NCBI GenBank assembly: GCA_963726335.1
Contig: CAVSCD010000001.1
Span: 4,139 to 68,138 of the forward strand
Source: CAVSCD01 sp963726335
GTDB lineage: Bacteria; Acidobacteriota; Aminicenantia; Aminicenantales; UBA8522
Direction: 5' to 3'
DNA length: 64,000 nucleotides
The notes under the pieces are model-generated. The model was not told the origin of the DNA. It saw nothing but the letters and a program-made list of their open reading frames with translations, and did not search any database. Below, piece by piece: positions 55,986 through 63,669 of this stretch. The position numbers and the translations under genes were made by a program. How positions within the stretch are numbered: position 1 is the first letter of the stretch; each line of letters opens with the position of its first letter.

Positions 55986-56030
55986 CTGGCCCAAAGTCCT
56001 ATTGACGGCCGCCTGTCCCTGGAATATGGA
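55986..56030 (+). promoter_or_regulatory. palindrome-containing promoter of the first tandem barrel gene
   Basis: CTGGCC-CAAA-GTCCTA (55986-56001) abuts TTGACG (56002-56007); 17-nt spacer; TATGGA (56025-56030). The 55890-56193 gap holds this promoter and no gene. Confidence 0.65.
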
Positions 56031-56193
56031 TATAGCCGGGTTAAAGTCAGGCCGTGAACCCGGCGGCTGCGGTTTATACTCGTGAGGAAACCCGTCATCG
56101 GGAAGGCTGGGATACCGACATGGCCAAGGTCATTCGGCCGGGCGTGACACGACGACGGCATCAGGACAGGCGTGCGACTATGAGGAGGGACGC

Positions 56194-57334
56194 ATGAGAG
56201 CGGTCAAATCAATGACTTCGTTTATTCTGCTACTGGCTGTTCTCCTCGGCTTGAACATCCAGGCCCAGGAAAAGAAGGGCTTCTTTGCGGCTTTTCGCGA
56301 CAGCGAGGATGGGGCTTTCGACATCAGCGACTGGCTGATCACAAAGAAGGGGCTCCTCGTCGTGCCGACGATCATCACGGAGCCGTCGGTCGGCTACGGC
56401 GCCGCGGCGGCGGCCGTCTATTTTCACTCGGCGTATTCCGAGAAGAACGGACCGCCCAGCATGACCGGAGGCTTCGGGGGCGCGACCGAAAACGGTACCT
56501 GGGCGGGCGGCGTCTTTCACGAGGGCATCTGGAAACAGGACCGGATACGCTATCGGGGAGTCCTGGCCAGGATGTATGCGAATGTCGCTTATTACGGTTC
56601 GGGGGACGTCGCCATCATGGGCGACCAGTCCATCAGCCTGAATCTCGACGCCTGGGTTCTTCTGCAACAGATCAAGTTCAGAATCGCGCGTTCCAATTTT
56701 TTTATCGGAGGAAGCTACCTGTATCTGGATACGGTCAATACGTTTGAGATCCCCGTTGATATCCCGGAATTTAACGGAACGGAATTCTCCTCGACGTTGA
56801 GCGAAGCGACGATGATACTGAATTTCGAATCCCGCGACAATGTCTTCACCCCGACCCGCGGTGTCTTCCTGGAATTGTCCGGAACATACAGCGATACCTG
56901 GTTCGGAGGGGAGGACCAGTACGGGAGGATAGGCGCGAGCGCCCTGGGCTTTTTTCCCGCCGCCCGTAAGGTTGTCATCGGGATCAGATACGAAAGCCGC
57001 TTTTCCATGGGAGAGGTCCCTTTCTGGGCTCGTCCCATCATCTCCATGCGCGGCGTCCCGCTCATGAAATACCAAAACAAGAACACGACCCTGATGGAAG
57101 CGGAAGTCGATTGGAATCTCTACAAGCGCTGGTCTGTGGTGGGTTTCACGGGCATCGGCAATGCCTACTCGAGCTTCGAGGAATTTGACAAGGGGAAAAC
57201 GGTCCGCTCGCTGGGGGCGGGCTTCCGGTACATGATCGCCCGCAAACTTGGGCACCAACATGGGAATCGACGTCGCTTTCAGCAACGACGATTGGGCCTT
57301 TTATATCGTCTTCGGCAGCGCCTGGCTGAAATAG
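56194..57334 (+). CDS. barrel-only Omp85/surface-antigen-like protein, first of a tandem pair
   Basis: About 379 codons. Signal SMTSFILLLAVLLGLNIQAQ. Then KKGFFAAFRDSEDGAFDISD, GLLVVPTIITEPSVGYGAAA, IWKQDRIRYRGVLARMYANV, SNFFIGGSYLYLDTVNTFEI, LNFESRDNVFTPTRGVFLEL (the 'RD-x-x-x-P-x-x-G' Omp85 strand), ISMRGVPLMKYQNKNTTLME (an M-R-G loop 6 equivalent) and SLGAGFRYMIARKLG. A one-base shift near 57245 restores the end FYIVFGSAWLK. No POTRA is present. Similar proteins are common in Bacteroidota and Acidobacteriota-like genomes, with unknown cargo. The palindrome promoter lies 164 bp upstream. Confidence 0.8.
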
Positions 57335-57396
57335 CCGTTCCGGATGACCGCCGATTCGCGGCCGCGCCGGGGCCGCGAGCGCCGGCTTTTTAATTC

Positions 57397-57426
57397 TTGA
57401 CACTGGTCTGCGGACGGGAATAACAT
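57397..57426 (+). promoter_or_regulatory. sigma70-like promoter of the second tandem barrel gene, without palindrome
   Basis: TTGACA (57397-57402), 18-nt spacer, TAACAT (57421-57426). Unlike the first copy, this one has lost or never had the palindrome. Confidence 0.5.
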
Positions 57427-57609
57427 CACTTCGGGATGGCAGACGCCAATTTCATAGCGGCAGAGCTTGTGCTCCGCAACGCGCCCAAAAGGGATTTCCT
57501 TTCTATGACTTGGCCGCCGGGGCTTCACAGACCCGGCCTGAGGCGCCTCTGACTCGCTCTATTTCGAAGAATCTGATCGTGCCCGATCGGTGATCAGGAG
57601 GAGGGATTC

Positions 57610-58766
57610 ATGTGGGCGATCAAATCAAAAGCTTCCTCAATCCTCATTCTGGTTGTTCTTCTCGGCATCAACGCCCAGGCCCAGGAAAAGAAGGGGTTAT
57701 TCTCGGGTTTTAAAGACAGCGAGGATGGGGCCTTCGATATGAGCGACTATCTGTTGAATAAGAAAGGCTTCCTCATCAATCCGACGATCATTACCGAGCC
57801 GGCCGTCGGCTACGGCCTGGCGCTGGCGCTCGTCTGGTTCCATTCGTCGTATGGCGAGCAAGAGCATCCGCCCAGCATGTCGGGAGTCATCGGGATGGGC
57901 GACGGAAAACGAGAGCTGGGGAGCCGGACTCTTCCATTTCGAGGGTACTGGAAGCAGGACCGGATACGCTATAAGGGGGTCCTCGTCAAGGCCGGTTTGA
58001 ATCTCGCTTATTACGGTTCGGGGAACTACGGAATGACTGGGCGACAAATCCATTAATGCCGAAGCTCGATACCTTGGTTTTTAAGCCAACAACTCACCTT
58101 CCGGCTGGGGAAATCCGACCTCTTTGCCGGGGTCCGGTACATGAATACATGCCGACGGATGATTATGTTGGAGATCCCCATAGAAATCCCGGAGTTTGAA
58201 GGCCAGGGGTTCGAATCGACGTTGAGCGAAGCTTCCGCGCTGGTCTAATTTACGACACCCGGAACAACATCTTCACGCCGACCAGGGGTGTTTATCTGGA
58301 AATGTCCGGAACCTACTGCCGACACCTGGTTCGGAGCCGAAGCTCTCTACGGGAGGATCCAGGCGATCGGCCTGGGCTTTTTTCCCGCCGGCGACAAGGT
58401 CAACTTCGGGATCCGATACGATACCGCAATTCTCCCTGGGCGACGTGCCTTGGTGGGCCCGGCCCTGGGTCGACCATGCGCGGCGCTCCGCTCGTGAAAT
58501 ACCAGAACAAGAACACGGTCGCGATGGAAGCGCAGGTCGATTGGAACGTTTATAAGCGGTGGACTGTGCTGGGCTTCACGGGCATCGGCAACGCTTTCTC
58601 GGAGCTTCGAGCGATTTTGACAAGGGGAAATCGGTCCGCACGCTGGGGGCCGGCTTCCGGTATCATGATCGCCCGCAAATTGGGCACCAACATGGGAATT
58701 GACGTCGCCTTCAGCAACGACGATTGGGCCTTTTATATCGTCTTCGGCAGCGCCTGGCTGAAGTAA
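57610..58766 (+). pseudogene. second tandem copy of the barrel-only Omp85-like gene, many frameshifts
   Basis: Signal KASSILILVVLLGINAQAQE, then KKGLFSGFKDSEDGAFDMSD, GFLINPTIITEPAVGYGLAL and YWKQDRIRYKGVLVKAGLNL, parallel to the gene at 56194. The frame breaks near 57905 and 58045 and changes repeatedly: NTPTRGVYLE-like, VKYQNKNTVAMEAQVDWNVY, RWTVLGFTGIGNAF, RKLGTNMGIDVAFSNDDWAF, IVFGSAWLK to 58766. About eight shifts in 1.1 kb, more than in its sister, so real decay after duplication is plausible, though sequence error cannot be ruled out. The two copies share about 70-80% of residues. Confidence 0.7.
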
Positions 58767-58784
58767 CCGTTCCTCGAGGTTCTC

Positions 58785-58813
58785 TTGACGCGCTCCCCGC
58801 AAATCACATAAAT
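58785..58813 (+). promoter_or_regulatory. sigma70-like promoter of the SulP gene, without palindrome
   Basis: TTGACG (58785-58790) and an AT-rich -10 (ATAAAT, 58808-58813) with a 17-nt spacer. The sequence before the -35 has no GGAC/GTCC arms. Confidence 0.45.
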
Positions 58814-58878
58814 TGGCAAAAAGGCCAAGCTGGGCCGATAACACGAAAGAAGAAAGCCGCCGTCGGGAGGGGCGCCCC

Positions 58879-60534
58879 ATGAAGAGTCGGCTGTCAGGAT
58901 ACCCAAAAAGCTGGTTCCGCCACGACCTTCTGGCGGGTGTTTCGGTGGCCGCGGTGGCCTTGCCCGTGGCCATCGCTTATTCCCAGCTGGCGGGCGTTCC
59001 TCCGGTTTACGGGCTGTACGCCAGCCTCTTGCCGCTCGTGGCGTACGCGCTGCTCGGCTCGTCCCGCCAATTGATCGTCGCGCCCGACGCCGCCACCTGC
59101 GCGATCGTCGCGGCGGTCGTGGCCCCGCTGGCGGGCCAGGATCCGGCGCGTTACCTGTCGCTGACGGCGGCGCTGGCCATGATCACCGGCGCCTTCTGCA
59201 TCGCGGCCGGTTTCGCGCGCCTGGGATTCATCACCAATCTCCTGGCCCGGCCCATCCTGATCGGCTATCTCAACGGCATCGCCATCGGCATCATCACCGG
59301 CCAGCTCGGAACCCTGTTCGGATTCCGGCTCGCGCCCGCCGGGTTCTTTCGCTCGCTCTGGCAGTTCGTTTCGAGGCTGGGAGAGACCCACGGACCGACA
59401 CTCGCGGTCGGCCTGGCGACTCTGGCCCTGCTGTTGTTGCTCGGGCGCCTGGCGCCCAAGGTGCCCGGGCCGCTGGTCGCCGTCGCACTCGGCGTCGCCG
59501 GCTCGGCGGTCTTCGGCTTGGCGAAGTCTGGGGTGAGGCTGCTGGGGATGATCCCCCCGGGACTGCCGGCCCTGACGATCCCGCAGATCAACGGGCCCGA
59601 TTGGCAGCCCCTCGCGGTGGGCGCGGCCGGGCTGGCGCTGATCAGCTACAACAGCGCCATGGTCACCGCCCGAGGTTTCGCCCAGAAGAACCACTACGAC
59701 ATCGACCCGAATCGGGAATTTATCGCCCTGGGCGTGGCTAACATCGGGTCCGGGATCCTCCAGGGGTTCGCCGTCAGCGGGGCGGACTCGCGGACGGCCG
59801 TCAACGATGCGATGGGGGGGAAGAGCCAGGTCACCGGGCTGGTGGCCGCCGCCGTGCTCGCCTTGACGCTCCTGTTCCTCACCGGGCCGCTCGGCGGACT
59901 GCCCATGGCCGTGCTGTCGGCGGTCCTGATCAAGGCGTCCCTGGGCCTGTTCGACCTCCGCGCCCTGGCCGTCCTGCGGCGCGTCAGCCCCAAGGAATTC
60001 CGGCTCTGCCTGATCACGCTGCTCGGCGTCATCACGGTCGGCGTGCTGCCCGGCGTCGTCGTCGCGGTCGGCGTGGCCATCGTCCAGCTCCTGATGAGGG
60101 AATCCTGGCCGCACGACGCGGTGCTCGGACGCATCCCGGGGACCAACGACTATTTCGACAAGACGACCCGCCCTGAGGCCGAGACGTTCGAGGGCCTGGT
60201 CATCTACCGCTTCGACGCCTCCCTGGTTTTCTTCAACGCCGACCATTTCAAGACTCGCGCAACGACCGTAGTCCGGGATGCGCCGGCGCCGGTTCGGGTC
60301 TTCCTGCTCGACGCCGGGACGATGCCTTATCTGGACACGACCGGGGCCGCCGTCCTGGATCGGCTGCACGGCGATTTCGAGCGGAACGGCATCACTTTGG
60401 CCGTGGCGGCGGCGAAGAGCCCCGTCCGCGCCATGCTCGAGCGAACCGGTCTGGCGCAGCGGATCGGGCCCGACCGGCTGTTCCCCACGGTCCCTGCGGC
60501 GGTCGAGGTGTTGGGGAAGACGGTCAAGCCGTAA
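58879..60534 (+). CDS. SulP-family anion transporter with STAS domain
   Basis: 551 aa from the ATG at 58879. The transmembrane part (1-400) has SWFRHDLLAGVSVAAVALPV (the conserved D-x-x-AG-x-x-V-x-x-x-x-P start), AIAYSQLAGVPPVYGLYASL, AARPILIGYLNGI-like region, NGPDWQPLAVGAAGLALISY, NREFIALGVANIGSGILQGF and AVSGADSRTAVNDAMGGKSQ (the S-x-SR-T-x-V-N signature). The cytosolic STAS domain (about 435-545: FEGLVIYRFDASLVFFNADH, VRVFLLDAGTMPYLDTTGAA) carries the D-x-x-x-x-x-x-D-x-x-x pattern. Members carry sulfate, bicarbonate or dicarboxylates. With four sulfatases nearby, export or uptake of released sulfate is attractive but unproven. Intact. Confidence 0.92.
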   Translation: MKSRLSGYPKSWFRHDLLAGVSVAAVALPVAIAYSQLAGVPPVYGLYASLLPLVAYALLGSSRQLIVAPDAATCAIVAAVVAPLAGQDPARYLSLTAALAMITGAFCIAAGFARLGFITNLLARPILIGYLNGIAIGIITGQLGTLFGFRLAPAGFFRSLWQFVSRLGETHGPTLAVGLATLALLLLLGRLAPKVPGPLVAVALGVAGSAVFGLAKSGVRLLGMIPPGLPALTIPQINGPDWQPLAVGAAGLALISYNSAMVTARGFAQKNHYDIDPNREFIALGVANIGSGILQGFAVSGADSRTAVNDAMGGKSQVTGLVAAAVLALTLLFLTGPLGGLPMAVLSAVLIKASLGLFDLRALAVLRRVSPKEFRLCLITLLGVITVGVLPGVVVAVGVAIVQLLMRESWPHDAVLGRIPGTNDYFDKTTRPEAETFEGLVIYRFDASLVFFNADHFKTRATTVVRDAPAPVRVFLLDAGTMPYLDTTGAAVLDRLHGDFERNGITLAVAAAKSPVRAMLERTGLAQRIGPDRLFPTVPAAVEVLGKTVKP

Positions 60535-60607
60535 ATCCTTGCCTTTAAAGGCCGGGATGATATATCTTCATCACTGAATCCATCTCTCAAACGGGAGGAG
60601 ATCCGGC

Positions 60608-61312
60608 ATGAAAAAAATCGCCGTCTTCATCCTCTTGGTCGCCTTCGCCGCGCCACTGGCCCATTCTCAGGTTTTGATCGCTCTCCTGGTCGGGGATAAG
60701 CTCAATTCGGACAAATTCGAGCTGGGCATAAGACTGGCCGGCAACTGGCAGAACCTCATGGGTTTGGGGTCGACCGACGCCCGGTTTTCCGTCGGGTTTG
60801 GGATCTACGGCACCCTGAAGTTGAGCGAAGGGTTCTCCCTCCAGCCTGAACTTCTCTTCAAGGATCCCCGCGGCGCCAAGGGGCTCTCTCGAGATGTGTT
60901 CGGGAACCCTGATCTGGACCCCCTTCTCGAAAACGCTTCGGTGACGGCGAAGCTCGCCTACGTTTCCCTCCCCGTGCTGCTCAAGTACTCCCTGACCCCC
61001 CAGCTGAGCGTGGGCTTCGGGCCACAGATCGGCTATCTGAGCAGCGCCCGGAAAGAATATGTGGCCCAAGTCTATGAGGAAGATGACCTCGTCTTCAAAG
61101 ACGACATCAAGTCCAAGCTGAACACGTGGGATTTCGCCCTGGCCTTCAACCTGGAATACAGGCTGATGAAAAAAAGGGCCATCCAGGTCGGCCTCAGGTA
61201 TTACCTCGGCCTGGTGGATATCTTCAAGGACAATTCAGGCGATTCGGTCAGGAACTCCGTTGTCCAGGTCTACATCGGGATTCCGATGGGCGGGAAATCG
61301 AAGGACAAGTAG
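60608..61312 (+). CDS. outer-membrane beta-barrel protein (PorT-like)
   Basis: 234 aa. Signal MKKIAVFILLVAFAAPLAHS. Barrel strands: KFELGIRLAGNWQNLMGLGS, RFSVGFGIYGTLKLSEGFSL, QPELLFKDPRGAKGLSRDVF, AKLAYVSLPVLLKYSLTPQL, SVGFGPQIGYLSSARKEYVA, WDFALAFNLEYRLMKKRAIQ and LRYYLGLVDIFKDN. The pattern 'YvslPvllKY' followed by 'G-qigyl' is typical of the outer-membrane beta-barrel family 2 / PorT-like proteins. A possible promoter (TTGCCT near 60540, TATATC near 60562) precedes it. It ends in Lys rather than Phe. Intact. Confidence 0.78.
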   Translation: MKKIAVFILLVAFAAPLAHSQVLIALLVGDKLNSDKFELGIRLAGNWQNLMGLGSTDARFSVGFGIYGTLKLSEGFSLQPELLFKDPRGAKGLSRDVFGNPDLDPLLENASVTAKLAYVSLPVLLKYSLTPQLSVGFGPQIGYLSSARKEYVAQVYEEDDLVFKDDIKSKLNTWDFALAFNLEYRLMKKRAIQVGLRYYLGLVDIFKDNSGDSVRNSVVQVYIGIPMGGKSKDK

Positions 61313-61342
61313 GCCGCATCGCCAGCGAGGAGGGGCGGACAC

Positions 61343-62407
61343 ATGCGAACACCTTCCATGAAATGGGCCGGATTCTGGGTGGCCCTGTCCCTGCCGGCAT
61401 GGGCGGGCTGCGTCAGGGTGCCCGCCGGACGGATCACCGCCGACCGCATGGACTTCGGACAGGTCATCCAGGAATCCTGGAAGCGCCAGACGCTCCTGAA
61501 CATCGTCCGGATGCGCTACGCCGACGCGCCGATGTTCCTGGATGTCGCGTCCGTCATCAACAGCTACTCGCTCGGCGGCAGCGCGTCGGGAGGCGCATCG
61601 CTCGAGAAGGACCCAGCCGCGAACTCGTTCTCGCTGGGCGCCGGGGGCTACTGGTCCAACACGCCGACAGTGACCTATCAGCCGTTGATGGGCGACCGGT
61701 TCACGAGGTCCCTACTCCAACCTGTCGCGCCCGCGGCCCTCTTCCAGCTGATGCAGGGCGGCCTCTCGCCTGAGCTCGTGATGATGACCCTGGTCCGTTC
61801 GATCAACGGGCTGCGCAACGATTCTTTCGGGGTCGCCGGCGATCCCGGTTTCCGCGAGCTCGTCGGCGCCTTGGCCCGCATCCAACGCGCCGGCGCTCTC
61901 GGCAACCGGGTCGAGGCCCGCAAAGACGGCAGCGCCCTCATCCTGATCTTCCGGCGGGAGAGCGCGGACGCCAAGGCCCATGAGGACGTGCGCCGCGCAA
62001 GGGAGTTGTTGGGGCTCCAGGAGGAAACGAGCGAGATCGAAGTCATCTACGGCCTGGCCCCGCGGAGCGGCTCGGAGGTGGCCGTCATCACCCGCACGAT
62101 GCTCGGGATCATCACGGAGCTGGCGATGGACGTCGATGTGCCTGCGGACCATCTCAAGAGAGGCTGGTCGTTCACCGTTCCCCTGCAGGCCGGCGAGGTG
62201 CCGGCCGCTCCTCACGTGCGTATCCGATCGGGGTCTGCGGCGCCTGAGCATGCCTATGCCGCCGTGCCCTATGAAGGGTTCTGGTACTGGATCGACAGCG
62301 CCGACATCCCGAGCAAGCGGACCTTCACGTTCCTGCTCATCTTGTTTTCCCTCGCGGAAACAGGGCAGGCCGCGGGCGTCCCCGTAGTGACGGTGCCCTC
62401 GCGATGA
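61343..62407 (+). CDS. lipoprotein of unknown function, paralogue of 44839-45903
   Basis: 354 aa, the same length as its paralogue. Signal MRTPSMKWAGFWVALSLPAW, then AGCVRVPAGRITADRMDFGQ (lipobox Cys). Shared blocks: ESWKRQTLLNIVRMRYADAP, MFLDVASVINSYSLGG, WSNTPTVTYQPLMGDRFTRS, GLRNDSFGVAGDPGFRELVG, SEIEVIYGLAPRSGSEVAVI, FWYWIDSADIPSKRTFTFLL and the identical end VVTVPSR. A DUF2490 gene follows on the opposite strand, whereas at 44 kb both genes are on one strand, so an inversion separated the two cassettes. Intact. Confidence 0.75.
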   Translation: MRTPSMKWAGFWVALSLPAWAGCVRVPAGRITADRMDFGQVIQESWKRQTLLNIVRMRYADAPMFLDVASVINSYSLGGSASGGASLEKDPAANSFSLGAGGYWSNTPTVTYQPLMGDRFTRSLLQPVAPAALFQLMQGGLSPELVMMTLVRSINGLRNDSFGVAGDPGFRELVGALARIQRAGALGNRVEARKDGSALILIFRRESADAKAHEDVRRARELLGLQEETSEIEVIYGLAPRSGSEVAVITRTMLGIITELAMDVDVPADHLKRGWSFTVPLQAGEVPAAPHVRIRSGSAAPEHAYAAVPYEGFWYWIDSADIPSKRTFTFLLILFSLAETGQAAGVPVVTVPSR

Positions 62408-62427
62408 CTGGGATGGGCCGCGGGCTT

Positions 62428-63180
62428 CTATTTCGGCTCCCGGGCGCCGGACTGTTTCCAAATACAGGTGCAGAATCAGGTTCAGCGCGTAGAGGTTCGT
62501 CACCGATGACCGTGAGTCGTACTGATAGGTGATGTTTGCCTCCAGCGCGAAGTGCGGCGACCAGGCCACGGTGGCGCCGCCGATCAGCCGGACGCGGTTC
62601 ACGGTCGGTAACGCGAATCATAATAGGGTTCGACGTTCACATAGGGGACGATCGAAGCGCGTCCGGATTCGAACTCCTTCTCCACCATCAGGCGGTAACG
62701 CAGCCGGGTCGAGAATTCCTGGGCTGTCGCCTAGCCAGCGAAGGTCGGTGCGCAGCCGATGCGACAGGAGGACGCGGCCTTTGAGCGGGGTTCTCAAGTG
62801 CAGCTCGAAGAAAGCCGTATTTTCTTTGTACGCCTGGCCTTCGTCTCCAAGGCTCTTCCCGCCGAGATAGCCGCCGCGGAGGAGGAAGCGCTTCATCTCC
62901 CGCGCCCGGGTTTCATCCAGCAACCGTCGCTTCTTTATCAGCTTCATCTTCCCGCAGGCGTAGTCCAGCTGCAAGACCACGTTCCCCTCCCGGTAATTGG
63001 TCTCGATGTTCTTCGATATCGGAAGGTACATCGAAAGACGCCAGGCGGGCGAGAGCCGCAGCCAGATATCGGTCTCGGGCCAGAACTCCTTCGACGGCTC
63101 GTCTTGGGCTGCGGCGCCGCCGCCCCCAGCCAGACCAGGAGAGGCAAAGAACGCCAGCCGCCGGCGGCGGTGGTTTCACC
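62428..63180 (-). CDS. DUF2490 outer-membrane protein, paralogue of 43931-44716, frameshifted
   Basis: About 250 codons. The 5' end is uncertain because a shift hides the start; AAQDEPSKEFWPETDIWLRL marks the mature N-terminus. Then WRLSMYLPISKNIETNYREG, NVVLQLDYACGKMKLIKKRR, EMKRFLLRGGYLGGKSLGDE, HLRTPLKGRVLLSHRLRTDL, VEKEFESGRASIVPYVNVEP, VNRVRLIGGATVAWSPHFAL and ANITYQYDSRSSVTNLYALN. Shifts lie near 63110, 62730, 62615 and 62445. It converges with the lipoprotein gene 61343-62407, 20 bp apart. Confidence 0.68.
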
Positions 63181-63221
63181 TCAGGCTGTGTCCGCGCCGG
63201 GCTGGAGCATTGCCGGCGCTC

Positions 63222-63647
63222 CTACCACCTGAAGAGAACAGATGCCAGGGCCAGGAGTCCGAGGACGGCGATCAAGGCCGATACCAGCGAGGACAGCGAG
63301 TACCCGGCTTCCTTGGAGACTTTCCTCAGCCGGCGCCTGTATTGAACGTTCTGGACTGTCGCGCCGGCGAGCGCGAACAGGCCGATCACGATCATCAGTA
63401 TGGCGAACTGGCGGGGGCCGATGACCTGGCGAATCCCCGCCTGGGCCTTGGACCCCAGCTCGAGCGCGAAGAACTTGTAGAGGGTGAATCCGAAAGTGAT
63501 CAACGAAACAGCCGTCCTCAGCCAGGCCATAAGGGTACGCTCATGGGCAAGGATCGTGCGCTCATAAGCCAGCCAGGTGCCGTCGTCCATCGGAGACTTT
63601 GATTTCCCCGACAATTCTGCCGCCGTCGCCTCCTGCGGGTTGGCCAT
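63222..63647 (-). CDS. DUF202 (YidH-like) small membrane protein, second copy
   Basis: 141 aa from the ATG at 63647 (MANPQEATAAELSGKSKSPM). Signature DGTWLAYERTILAHERTLMA and AWLRTAVSLITFGFTLYKFF, then two more helices (RQFAILMIVIGLFALAGATV; LSSLVSALIAVLGLLALASV). The first helix repeats the 'iGFGFTlYK' element of the relative at 12219-12650, but overall identity is low. It lies 22 bp after the sulfatase-4 stop, so the two are probably cotranscribed; the other copy leads an operon that ends beside sulfatase 2. Confidence 0.8.
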   Translation of the reverse strand: MANPQEATAAELSGKSKSPMDDGTWLAYERTILAHERTLMAWLRTAVSLITFGFTLYKFFALELGSKAQAGIRQVIGPRQFAILMIVIGLFALAGATVQNVQYRRRLRKVSKEAGYSLSSLVSALIAVLGLLALASVLFRW

Positions 63648-63669
63648 CGGAGTTAGCCCTCCTTCCTCA

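Noticed and set aside
58894..60369. A 491-codon minus-strand frame opposite the SulP gene
   Set aside because: Composition (Gln, Arg, Asp, Gly repeats) is typical of the complement of a GC-rich transporter gene.
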